Source of the DNA: Paenibacillus lutimineralis
GTDB lineage: Bacteria; Bacillota; Bacilli; Paenibacillales; Paenibacillaceae
Assembly (NCBI RefSeq): GCF_003991425.1
Contig: NZ_CP034346.1
Span: forward strand, 1,587,501 to 1,651,500
Reading direction: 5' to 3'
Length of the DNA stretch: 64,000 bases
Position 1 is the first letter of the stretch. The number at the start of each line of letters is the position of its first letter. Below the pieces are notes generated by a model. It saw only the letters and a list, made by a program, of their open reading frames with translations, was not told the DNA's origin and did no database searches. Made by a program: the position numbers and the translations under genes. This document shows, in pieces, positions 21,201-28,200 of the stretch.

Positions 21201-21482
21201 TCGGCTTTCTATTCTACTTATTTAGGAATGAAGACCATAGATGAGGAGATGGGCATCGCCGCGTTTGAAACGGTGATCCAAAGCCCTGCGGGCTCCGGTT
21301 GTGTCATTGTAGCCGCTGGCGATCCGAAGAAGATTGGACATGCGTTTAAGGTGGATGCAAATAAGTCGGCGCCTGCCGCCAATCTGGAAGATAAAGAGGC
21401 CATTGTCGATATGCTGGTTCGGATGCAGGCCGGCGAGCTTAGCGAATCAGAAGTGGAACAGTGGATGGGAGGGATACGATGA
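9258..21482 (+). CDS. Trans-AT PKS: linker-DH-KR-ACP-KS-DH-KR-ACP-KS-DH-KR
   Basis: The largest gene, 4074 aa. It starts with an orphan KS flanking linker (residues 10-175: FLFSAQTREGL ... PLPTYPF) belonging to the KS of the preceding protein. Then DH1 190-480 (HIVSGRKLLPG), KR1 700-900, ACP1 968-1045 (Ser1003, GFNSI), KS1 1097-1530 (Cys1266, DTACSSSL), DH2 1711-1990 (HIVGGKVLLPG), KR2 2244-2430, ACP2 2511-2588 (Ser2544), KS2 2645-3072 (Cys2813, DTMCSSSL), DH3 3258-3535 (HIVNGQILLPG) and KR3 3786-3975. The ACP for the third module is in the next protein. All three KRs keep the catalytic Tyr; KR2 and KR3 lack the B-type Asp. The last 30 residues are a docking-like helix pair. ATG 9258 has GGAGG 8 nt upstream; an in-frame ATG at 9225 has none. 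The 3' end overlaps the next gene as ATGA. Confidence 0.93.
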   Translation: MSKNGIHSGERPYYLFLFSAQTREGLIQKLTDLKAWIIEEENADVGDIAYTLSAGRSHFSERAALIAPNIADLAVGLERKMNELVSSNHSAAHGGNKKRGGKADQRRLDELAVQLGLEQDNSLEAFHRKLEDIAGLYIEGCDCDWNAIFRDRPYFKVPLPTYPFRKEKYWLELKAAKPQQQSALESAGIATLGPVLDSNRSTVHEQFFEKTLTGKEFYLNDHIVSGRKLLPGVVQLEMAMSAAAASLPGVNIHSLSHVVWSNPIQLEEGIESQTVQVRLYPGEEASELSYEITSRTGEEMVIHSRGNVGFSSEPCAASRQTIDIDLLSRGKTKISGTQVYDKFRQHQLNLGPSFQSMTEMLAGESEAVAFIELPPHLQGNFSEFTLHPTIVDGILEAVIGLVSATDTVEGTVGLPYSFDKMEIHGELPANCVSYVRKLDSTDGELAFDVLLADEQGRVLLKFSHFVLKVFYQGKQQSAEELCFRYEWREMELSGLSSIEGDIIIFTEQTHQYRKFAGEHAGKVYLVEPGTGYSQDGEGHYRINPMNRNDYTLLLDRLKQDGCKLETILYERKGDFGLTASSSQVAYQSQLFLAQALMEAQTNRHTRVIQVGLTEELVSPGLGAFSGFNRTISLENSKLHFSALYIEEERLGDLYRIVAAELDTGAAAEVHYRQGKRYVRTLVEADFPNLTAGSHSGVSAGLGELRQGGTYVITGGLGKLGWIVARHLAEKYAARLALIGRSAVSLEQKRDLAVLRALGVEVMYVRANLSKESETVSAITEIRAKYGAIHGIIHTAGVTRDAFIAAKQVESSTEVLGVKIDGLLHLDKATQSDKLDFIACFSSIAAVTGNSGQSDYAFANAFMDYYASYRNAMVHAGRRSGRTISINWPLWKEGGMSVDDQTLRFFKNTIGLKPLETVDGLAYFEAALRSGYEQLLILQGNRSKICYILNLQDQKAKDFASVELDEDLPFKVQETVSMLFGQLMKLGTTAIDPDQDLGEYGFNSITFTDAANAVNDTFKVRMTPAAFFEYPTVRVLSGYLCTSYIEELTAYFGNDEIKALSGEDVVDKRPAKLVANDTLQAKRSWKSLNPVMAETRRREPIAIIGISGAMPGSKDLESFWEHLSKQKDLITEIPVNRWDYRELNRLLGGSKPVSNRGGFMEEADRFDSGFFNINPREADLMDPQQRIFLETVWSAIEDAGYKASALSGKKVGLFVGVSTNDYSTLLQDNEVEIEAYSSTGSSHCVLANRISYLFNFRGPSEPIDTACSSSLVAVHRAVESILSGDCDQAIAGGVNVIAAPTLHISFSRAGMLSPDGRCRTFDKSANGYVRGEGTGAILLKPLSQAEADGDYIYAVIKGTAINHGGKVSSLTVPNPKAQTEVLVEAYSKAGFSPDTVGYIEAHGTGTSLGDPVEINALKGAFKELYQKYGIPVEQEHYCGLGAVKTNIGHLEAAAGIAGILKVILAMKHKTLPGNVHFNTLNPFIELEHSPFYIIEHTQEWKSIGHAPRRAGVSSFGFGGVNAHVVLEDYESEFVPTQSDNANVIVLSARSKVQLQEQARRLVAYLDTYSAKKELTLHNIAYTLQNGREDMTERIAFVVSDRAELMRVLTEYVECPEKASVFYGHVAGSSTSRHTSSKVGKGTATSHDNVKSLETLMERWLIGEAVDWSGLYERREGRRIPLPAYPFARDICWARKDSRPITPKLAAAEAASVLHPMVDSNVSTMEEEKFCKTLRLEQFFLKDHIVGGKVLLPGVAYLEMVRAAAALAGIEPVTGLSEVRWIKAIELEDARKDIYITFELSAQLELVYQVFSEYEGSRMLHSTGKVLKETPAPAERIDPDRIKERSVSILEHHECYDHIFKGVGFDYGPAFKVTQRAYCSENEGLSELSLPEYLELDYSEYVLHPSLIDGAVRSISWVGNRTEDDLTLRVPYALDRMELLGSVPKKCYALARPSEGTTGTDDEGTRKYDIQIADMDGLVVVRLFGFSIKQFSQKSAGEQLQPDLTLYAPKWMEVALGKETALPQVILLFGTDPLAESLRGQAASVGMATGCCILVRSGDSFYEDENGDFTVEPAKEDDYLRLFAALSRRGLAISHVLHAWNVQEEANLGAVVHALSPQQAETEAVLDRGLYSLLYLLKATSAMKNKAKIRCLYAYGSVNSMHTAPLHEMAAGFARSLAADHPLFQLSLVEVSGKAAKRPAEFLLQELLPSHLANGTEIKADGMNRWVRKFVPLSPMSAAKESRFENGGVYVITGGTGALGMILATELAARYQARLVLAGRHDTDESVCSKLERLRILGAEVIYIRADVAVKDEAERLIIEAKATFGAINGIIHCAGIGETAKAAESGKTNFSRILGPKVDGTLNLDLASSGEPLDLFVLYSSTSAQIGDMGAGSYAAANAYMDRYAEYRSRLKAENQRHGQTVSINWPMWKDGRYRLEVAQEQALAEYYGMLPLGSGDGFAILESALREGAAQVFVGYGDQLKIARAIGAAIEERQSPTVENIFEVGRELKEPTEEYLASLLAKTLGVSKDRISADSPLDAFGLDSIMILELNEALQQEFAALPNTLFYEFNTVEALAGYFMTHYSARLATMFDLEQPRKADKATHSSAAAKFVAAENNEFPTNGRFQPKAHVSLSQPATAANGLMDIAVIGMDGRFPMAGSISELWENLKDGRDCITEIPPDRWDYTQDYDVEKGKKGKIYTKYGGFIEDVDKFDPLFFQMTPRDAELTDPQERLFLECAYHAVEDAGYTRERLAHGKVGVFVGVMYGHYQLIGTEGYSSGNLVAPNSSFASIANRVSYLFNFQGPSMAVDTMCSSSLTAIHLACESIRSGESDAAIAGGVNVTIHRNKYVFLCSQRFASSEGKCRAFGEGGDGYVASEGVGAVLLKPLSRAIEDGDHIYGVIKGTAINSGGKTSGYTVPNPNAQAAAIADALRKSGVDPRTITSLEAHGTGTSLGDPIEIAGLTKAFGQYTSDKQFCSISSVKSNIGHLESAAGIASVAKVMLQMKHKMLVPSIHTDQLNSGIRFEDTPFYVQRTLGSWEKSPKLGLRRAGISSFGAGGSNVHLIAEEFVLRQTAVELDGKKLVVLSAKNGERLTEKVRDLSRFLSGPLDEEYTLSNIAFTLSVGREEMEERIAIVIQSLDELKVGLQTLLDGKSTENVFRGNTSAAFENGASFIGNTPEDQAYIAALAGKNRLEQIARLWVLGTPLNWSLIYGGHKTRRVSLPLYPFAKERYWLDRSATQAPGSSAIVPATEPGISVLHPLLDSNVSTLREQKFRKRLSVDEFFLRDHIVNGQILLPGVAYIEMARAAGEIAAETPVTAVKDIAWLKPVVMDEDFKTLEIVLEPEGTSVRYEISDGEVGGTVHSRGVLEFDENDVAGEDRWFDIEAIKGRCLSRIGKQECYGRIFKHIGFDYGPSFQVTNEVLSGELETLARLSLDEEFRGSLHEFVLHPALLDGAVRSVAAGRDEEGRITHIPFSLGSTRIFAPIPSECYVYTRVKEQPGGDNQGLNIFDIAIIDLNGNELVRLEDFIVRPFGGKPERQDQEELLYYTPVYERASLPNSMAAGLRNVLVFTGHESDILPEGKLPAGADACIWVIPGGNYRGYDGNSLVINPSHEEDYEKMLEELRINGFEPTHVLHRWTCTEVSPPAAELNVDRIDTVVESMLAYGAMSVVYLFKAYMKVYGQRALKLLFAYNGGEDSFTALHEMLGGFANSIVTLHHKFQIVTVSVEDSAWSDHNEALYKELFSAAGGGHSEIRYQSGERLVRRITPFSPGEAVDVEPMCFKEQGVYLITGGAGALGMIFAKYLVRRFRARVVCTGRQPQSPRTEALMDELRALGGSGTYVQADISNTADVAALMELITTQFGVLDGIIHCAGTGASLPVTESTSDTAHKVMSAKVQGLLNLDLLSRELDPSIVILFSSVSVELGDLGVGYYAMANSFMDRYARIRNTLAAEGLVNGRTLSINWPLWSGGGFEIPESESAFYSTYLGMKTIDEEMGIAAFETVIQSPAGSGCVIVAAGDPKKIGHAFKVDANKSAPAANLEDKEAIVDMLVRMQAGELSESEVEQWMGGIR

Positions 21483-24400
21483 AAGACGCCAGCCTTGAAA
21501 TAAGTCAGATTTTAAAATGGATCAAGCAAGGGGAAATTGATCCGGAGGAAGGATATGCCCGGATAAAAAGCTTGAAAAGCCCTGTTTCGGCAGTGCCATG
21601 CTCCCAACCGTCCGGTAGCTCTGATACCGGCAAGGGGCAGGAACTGATGAATTTTGCAGTTCAATACTTGAAACAGTTGCTCTCCCAAGTCATTGGCTTG
21701 GAGCCAGATCGGATTAATGCTAAGCAAAGCCTGGAGGATTACGGGGTCGACTCGGTGGCGATTATGGAGATCAATGCGCTCCTAGACAAGGACTTTGCTA
21801 ACCTTCCGAAGACGCTGATGTTTGAATATGGGAATCTGCACGATCTCGCTACCTATTTTATGCAACATCATCGGGAGTTACTGGAGGCTATGTCAGGCTT
21901 GCCTGATAAGAAGGCCGCCTCCGAGCCCCAGAGCGCCCCTGCACATGTAAAAGCGGAGGAGCCAAAGCGATTTCGGACCTTTGCCGAACCTGGCAAGAAG
22001 CGTAATTTTTCCAAGGAGAATCCGGTTCCCGAAAAGGATGACGGCATCGCCATCATAGGCATTAGCGGCGTCTTCCCAAACGCTAGAAACCTGGATGAGT
22101 TCTGGAGCAATCTGAAGAACGGAGTGGACTGCATTTCAGAAATTCCGGCAGAGCGTTGGGATCACAGCCGCTACTACGATCCAGAAAAGGGTAAGAAAGG
22201 AAAAGTGTATAGCAAATGGGGCGGCTTCATCGACGAATACAACTGCTTCGACCCGCTGTTTTTTCAGCTGACGCCACGGGACGCTGAACAGCTTGATCCT
22301 CAGGAGAGGCTGTTTCTGGAATGTGCGCACAGCGCCATTGAGGATGGCGGATACACTCGCCAATCCCTCTGGAACACGAAGACAGGTGTATTTGTCGGCG
22401 TCATGTACGGCCATTACCAGCTGTTTGGCGCGGAAGAAACGGCAAAAGGCAATACGATGACGCTCAGTTCCTCCTATGCTTCGATTGCTAACCGGGTATC
22501 GTACTTCTTTAATTTTGGAGGACCGAGCATTGCGTTGGATACCATGTGCTCCTCATCCCTGACAGCGGTGCATCTGGCATGCGAAAGTATTCACCGCGGA
22601 GACAGCGAGCTAGCCATCGCTGGCGGGGTGAATGTAACCATTCATCCCGATAAATATCTATTCCTCTGCAATCAGCGCTTCGCTTCGAGCGAAGGCAAAT
22701 GCCGCGCGTTCGGCAGCGGGGGAGACGGATATGTCCCGGGCGAGGGAGTAGGAGCGATTCTGCTCAAGCCGCTTGCCAAGGCGATTGAGGACGGAGACAA
22801 CATTCACGGGATTATCCGGGCGTCGTCTATCAACCATGGAGGCAAAACGAACGGCTACACTGTTCCTAATCCGAATGCGCAATCGAGCCTTATTTCCGAA
22901 TCGCTACTTAAGTCGGGGATTCATCCGAGGGCGATCAACTATATCGAGGCACATGGTACTGGAACGTCACTGGGTGATCCGATTGAAATCAGTGGGCTTA
23001 CCAAAGCGTTCCGCGCCTATACCACGGATAAGCAATACTGTGCCATCGGCTCAGTGAAAAGTAATGTCGGGCATTTGGAATCCGCAGCAGGCGTGGTCTC
23101 CATTATTAAAGTGCTCCTGCAAATGAAGCATAGGCAGCTTGTGCCATCGCTCCATTCCGAGGTGACTAATCCGAATATTGATTTTGAGGATACCCCATTT
23201 TACGTCCAGCACAAGCTGGAGGAATGGGAACCGGCGGTTATCCAGGAAGGCGGCTTAAGGAAGGAAATGCCAAGGTATGCATCCGTCAGTTCTTTCGGCG
23301 CGGGCGGCACCAATGTGCATATCATTCTGGAAGAGTATGCGCGGGAAGAGAACCAGACACCGCCAGAGAAGGAAAAGGGGGCAGACAAGCATGTATTCGT
23401 CCTATCCGCCAAGAACGGGGATCGGTTGAATGCATATGCCAAGCGTGTTCTTGAATTTATCGAACGAAATGCGATTGTCCAGGATGAAACGGAGGCGGCA
23501 GTGAGTCCAGCGGAGCTCAAGAAATATGTCACCGACGATATCATCGCCTGCTTCCTGCAATCTGCCACTTTGCCGCCGCAGATCAGCGCTATGGAGAGCA
23601 TCGAGGAATACGGACTTTCCATAGAAGAATGGATTGCCGTTACCGAGAGGATTTATGAGTTCTTTCCTGTTCGTATGCCGCATGCGCTTCTTACCGATGG
23701 CGGATCGATTGAAGACCTTGCCGATTATATACTGGACCAGATCGGCAGCGAAATTGCCTCCAAATATCAGGTAACATCCGTGCAGCCGGAGGCTGGAGAG
23801 AAGTATGGTTTTAGGTTGACGGATATGATTTACACACTTCAAACGGGTCGTGAAATGATGGAGGAGCGCTTGGCAATCATCGTCTCGGACATCGCCGATC
23901 TGAAGGGCAAACTGGAGCAATTTCTGGCGGGTAAACGCGGTGTGGCTGAGATATTCAGCGGAAACACCAGCATCGGCGGCGAAATCCGAGATGTATTCGC
24001 AGAGAATGAAAAGGGCGAGGCGTTTCTGTTATCGCTTGCGCATTCCGGTAATCTGAGCCAGTTGTGCAGGCTGTGGTGTTCTGGGATTCCATTTAATTGG
24101 AGGCTTCTCAGTCCTGCTGCTCTCCCAGCCAGAATATCGTTACCGACCTATCCGTTTGACCGTACGCGATATTGGTTCAACACGACGGAATCGGTCGCTG
24201 CCATCTCTGCTGTAAAGACTGAGGCGCTCAACACAGTTCTCGACTCCAATGAATCCGTTTTTGAGGAACAGTGTTATAAGAAAACGTTAACGGCGCAGGA
24301 TGCCTATCTCCGCGATCATGTGGTCCAGAAGCGGATGGTGCTTCCCGGCGTAGTTTACTTGGAAATGGCTTGGCGCGCCGGAATGATGGCGACGAGGGAT

Positions 24401-25213
24401 TGGAAGCTGCTCTCCTTAAGCGATGTAAGCTGGCGGAGAACACTTGAGCTGCCTCCGGACAGGGAGTCGCAGGAGGTATTCATAGGACTAGCATCTGAAG
24501 ACGGCGGAATCGACGCAAGCATCTATTCTATAAATCCGTCCGGTCTGAGGACAGTATACTGCACTTGCACTTTGCAGTATGGCGACGGTGCTTCGGAGTC
24601 GGAGAGGGACATCCCCGAAGCGGTGGATATCGAGCAGTTGATCGCAATTTCCAGCACCAGCGTTTGCGGCGAAGATTGCTATCGGGAATTTTCACGGCAT
24701 GGTATGGATTACGGTGTTAATCTACGGGTAATCGACGCGCTTTACAGCGGGGTATTCGGAACGCTGTCCAGAATGCGGCTCCCGGAACATACCAGTCTTC
24801 CTTTGAAGGACTATGTGGTTCATCCCGGCTTTGCAGATGGTGCAATGCAGACAGCGCTGTACTCTGTGCTTGTCACCGGAGAGCAGACGGGTACCTTTGT
24901 CCCCTTCTCCCTCCAGTCAGTCACGGTATATGGCGCGCTTACGTCCGTTAGCTATTGTTTGGTAAGCCCTATCTCTGAGGGAGTGAAGGAGGGGATGCAC
25001 TTTGATCTCCTGCTCATGGATGAATCGGGAACGCCGACGATCCGCTTCCAATGCTTGTCTGGGAGGGATTTGACAGCTGCACAGACTGTCCCTCAGGCAG
25101 AAACGGCAACGTCCGCTTTCGACGGCTACGACTTGCTGAACCAGATGCTCACCAAGCTGCTGGATGGGGAAACCGAAATTGATGAAGTTGAACGAATGCT
25201 GGAGGGAATCTAA
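21479..25213 (+). CDS. Trans-AT PKS: docking-ACP-KS-(LINKS-like)-DH
   Basis: A 1244-aa protein. N-terminal docking helices (SQILKWIKQGEIDPEEGYAR) pair with the C-terminus of the preceding protein. ACP 58-131 (Ser92, GVDSV), KS 188-622 (Cys357, DTMCSSSL; HGTGT; SNVGH), an ACP-like insertion without active serine near 671-760, the rest of the KS linker, and DH 918-1200. The DH motif reads HVVQKRMVLPG: the histidine is present but the conserved glycine is Lys. The second motif HPGFADGAMQ keeps Asp and Gln, so activity is plausible but unproven. The protein ends with another docking-like helix pair; the KR and ACP for this DH are in the next protein. Start ATG 21479 overlaps the previous TGA, with GGGAGGG just upstream. 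Confidence 0.92.
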   Translation: MKDASLEISQILKWIKQGEIDPEEGYARIKSLKSPVSAVPCSQPSGSSDTGKGQELMNFAVQYLKQLLSQVIGLEPDRINAKQSLEDYGVDSVAIMEINALLDKDFANLPKTLMFEYGNLHDLATYFMQHHRELLEAMSGLPDKKAASEPQSAPAHVKAEEPKRFRTFAEPGKKRNFSKENPVPEKDDGIAIIGISGVFPNARNLDEFWSNLKNGVDCISEIPAERWDHSRYYDPEKGKKGKVYSKWGGFIDEYNCFDPLFFQLTPRDAEQLDPQERLFLECAHSAIEDGGYTRQSLWNTKTGVFVGVMYGHYQLFGAEETAKGNTMTLSSSYASIANRVSYFFNFGGPSIALDTMCSSSLTAVHLACESIHRGDSELAIAGGVNVTIHPDKYLFLCNQRFASSEGKCRAFGSGGDGYVPGEGVGAILLKPLAKAIEDGDNIHGIIRASSINHGGKTNGYTVPNPNAQSSLISESLLKSGIHPRAINYIEAHGTGTSLGDPIEISGLTKAFRAYTTDKQYCAIGSVKSNVGHLESAAGVVSIIKVLLQMKHRQLVPSLHSEVTNPNIDFEDTPFYVQHKLEEWEPAVIQEGGLRKEMPRYASVSSFGAGGTNVHIILEEYAREENQTPPEKEKGADKHVFVLSAKNGDRLNAYAKRVLEFIERNAIVQDETEAAVSPAELKKYVTDDIIACFLQSATLPPQISAMESIEEYGLSIEEWIAVTERIYEFFPVRMPHALLTDGGSIEDLADYILDQIGSEIASKYQVTSVQPEAGEKYGFRLTDMIYTLQTGREMMEERLAIIVSDIADLKGKLEQFLAGKRGVAEIFSGNTSIGGEIRDVFAENEKGEAFLLSLAHSGNLSQLCRLWCSGIPFNWRLLSPAALPARISLPTYPFDRTRYWFNTTESVAAISAVKTEALNTVLDSNESVFEEQCYKKTLTAQDAYLRDHVVQKRMVLPGVVYLEMAWRAGMMATRDWKLLSLSDVSWRRTLELPPDRESQEVFIGLASEDGGIDASIYSINPSGLRTVYCTCTLQYGDGASESERDIPEAVDIEQLIAISSTSVCGEDCYREFSRHGMDYGVNLRVIDALYSGVFGTLSRMRLPEHTSLPLKDYVVHPGFADGAMQTALYSVLVTGEQTGTFVPFSLQSVTVYGALTSVSYCLVSPISEGVKEGMHFDLLLMDESGTPTIRFQCLSGRDLTAAQTVPQAETATSAFDGYDLLNQMLTKLLDGETEIDEVERMLEGI
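23490..23785 (+). other. ACP-like insertion without the phosphopantetheine serine (second LINKS-like element)
   Basis: Inserted at the same point of the KS flanking linker as the 4880-5150 element, within the 21479-25213 protein. The sequence IEEYGLSIEEWIAV aligns with EDYGVDSVAIMEI of the true ACP in the same protein, with Ile715 where the modified Ser should be. It is therefore a carrier-like fold that cannot carry acyl chains. Confidence 0.62.
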
Positions 25214-28200
25214 ATGAGATCGATAATCGAAGGGGTAGCCAGCGGAGCCATTTCCAAGGAGGAGGGACTTCGGCAGATTGCGGCGTACAAGCAGAAACAC
25301 AAGCAGGATCTCCTGTATTTCACCCAAACTTTGAGAGAGGAGCCGCTGCCCACTGTCCGGGCGAACGATCTTGGTCACGTACTGGTGCTGGCAGCGGACA
25401 AGCGCCTACAACCGCTTGTGAGCGACGCGCTTGATTCGAGACCATCCTCATTTACATTTGTCACCCCTGAAGAACTTGGTGCAGGGGTTGACGGCGGCCA
25501 TTCGTCCTTTGGACTTGAGCAAGCCTTTGCGCAGCTACTTGCAGAGATGGAGAAAAGGGGGCAATTTCCCGGCAGCATACTACATATGCATTCGCAGGAG
25601 GCAATGGATGAACGAGGTCATGGTTCGGCGATGGAAAGTGGGTTTTACTCTGTTTTTGCGTTGACCAAAGCTATTTTTTCTTTCAAAAAGCGCGCCAAGG
25701 TCAGTCTCTTGTTTCACTATAGGGAATCGGAGGACAGCGCTGTTCATGCTGCAGTCGCGGCCTTTGGCAAAAGCGCGATGATTGAAAATCCCGACCTGCT
25801 ATTCAAAACGGTCTCGACCGATTTTGGCCGGGAGGCATTCAACGCCGATTCTCTTCAGATGCTTCTCCTGGAGCTTGGTCATATGCAAAGAGGGCACCGG
25901 GTTGTCCATTACCGCAATTCCCGCCGCCTCGTACCGCAGCTGGAAGGGCAGGAAGCGCCCGCGTCCATCGTCCAAGCGTCAACTTCGGAAGCGCCGGCCT
26001 ATCTAATCACCGGTGGACTAGGTGCGCTTGGTTATATGCTGGCGAGTCATTTGGCGGAAACACAGCAGGCCGGACTAGTTCTGGTCGGCCGGACGCCGTT
26101 AAATGAGGCGGCTGAGAAGAAGCTGGAGGTACTCCGCCGGGCGGGCAGCAAAGTTACATACGTCTCTTGCGACATAGCCAACCTGATGGAAATGCGGCAG
26201 CTATCCGCGACTGTCAAAGCTCACTTCCCTCGTCTGCATGGCGTTTTACATTGTGCGGGAAAGACAGAGGATTCCTTTATCCTCCGCAAGTCGTGGGATT
26301 CTATGGCGGATGTACTGGCTCCTAAGGTCGCAGGCACCATTAACCTATATGAAATATTCCGAAATGAGCCTTTGGAATTCATGATGCTATTTTCCTCGAT
26401 TTCCTCGGTCATCGGGAACATCGGACAAAGCGATTACGCCTATGCCAACAGCTTCATGGATTGTTTCGCTGACGAGAAACGCGGTTTTGCAGGCTTCAGG
26501 CTGATTTCCGTCAACTGGCCACTGTGGGAAGCAGGCGGCATGGGCACAACAGCGGATAGCCTAGAGATTTTGCACAAAAATTTGGGGATATCACCGCTTC
26601 CGACCTCCCAGGGAGTAAGAGCGATGAGTGGACTCAGCCGTAGTTGGAATGCAAATGCCCTTGTGCTTTATGGCGATGGGGCGAAGATGGAAGAAGCCGT
26701 CCATCAGATGAACCATCCGGCTAATATCGGTGTCCTGGAAGAGGCTGCTACGAAGCCACAGTTGCATCCACAGTTGGATGCAACTGAGCTGAAGCAAGGA
26801 GCCGAGCAGTATTTGAAGCAAATTTTCATCAAGGTGACCAAAATTCCTCCGCATGCACTGGGTCTAGACGATTCGTTTGAAAAAATCGGATTTGATTCCA
26901 TTATGGCGATGAGTATTAATGAAGAATTGGAAGCTGTCTTCGGAGATTTGTCCAAGACGCTGTTGTTTGAATACCAAACCCTTCGGGAGCTTGGTGAATA
27001 TTTCGCGGAGCATCATGCGGGGGTTCTCGGCAAACTGATTGTTCCTCCTGCTTCCAAGAAACCTGCGGCTTCTGTGGCTGTAGGTATTGGTCAGAGCCCA
27101 GAGTTGCGGACAGCCAAGCTGCAAGCTCCCCGCAAAGTGATGCCTTCGCCCGCTTCGCCAAGTAAGACCGAGAGCGGGCAACGCACGCGGGAAATGCAGG
27201 ATATCGCCATTATTGGGCTTAGTGGCAAGTTTCCAATGTCACCCGACATGCGGGCGTTTTGGGATAATTTGCTCCACGCTCGGGACTGCATTTCCGAAAT
27301 TCCGGGGGATCGCTGGAGCATCGATGAATTCTATACGACGGATAAGAATGAACTTGGCAAAATGTATTGCAAATGGGGCGGCTTTCTGGATGATGTGGAC
27401 CGCTTCGATGCCTTGTTCTTTAATATATCGCCGCGCGAAGCCGAAATTATGGATCCGCAGGAGCGGCTGTTTCTGGAATGTGCCTACAGCGCTATCGAGG
27501 ATGCCGGGTACACCAGGGATTCCCTGGGAAGTCACAAGGTCGGCGTATTTGCCGGTGTTATGTACGGTCAGTACCAGTTGTTGGACGCCGAGGTTGACGG
27601 GCGCAAAATCGCTTTGTCTTCCGTTTATGCGTCCATCGCAAATCGTGTGTCTTATCATCTCAATTTGAATGGTCCAAGCATCGCCCTGGATACCATGTGT
27701 TCCTCATCACTGACTTCCATCCATCTGGCCTGTGACAGTATCCGCAAAGGGGAAAGCGACTTGGCCATTGCTGGTGGTGTAAACGTATCAATCCATCCCG
27801 ACAAGTACATCTTCCTCAGTCAGCAGAAATTTGCTGCGAGCGACGGACGCTGTAGAAGCTTCGGGGAAGGCGGAGACGGCTATGTGCCAGGAGAAGGCGT
27901 TGGAACTGTTCTGTTGAAGCCGCTGGATCGCGCTATCAGTGATGGCGATCATATCTACGCGGTCATCAAGGCTAGTTCCATCAACCATGGTGGCAAGACT
28001 ACCGGATACACCGTGCCCAATCCGTCTATGCAGGGGGCCGTTATCCAGGAAACGCTGCAGGCTGCGGGAGTGAACCCTCGCACCATCAATTATATTGAGG
28101 CGCATGGCACGGGAACGTCGCTGGGTGATCCGATTGAAATCAGCGGCCTAGTCAAGGCCTTTAAAGAAGGAACTGGCGACAAGCAATTCTGCGCTATCGG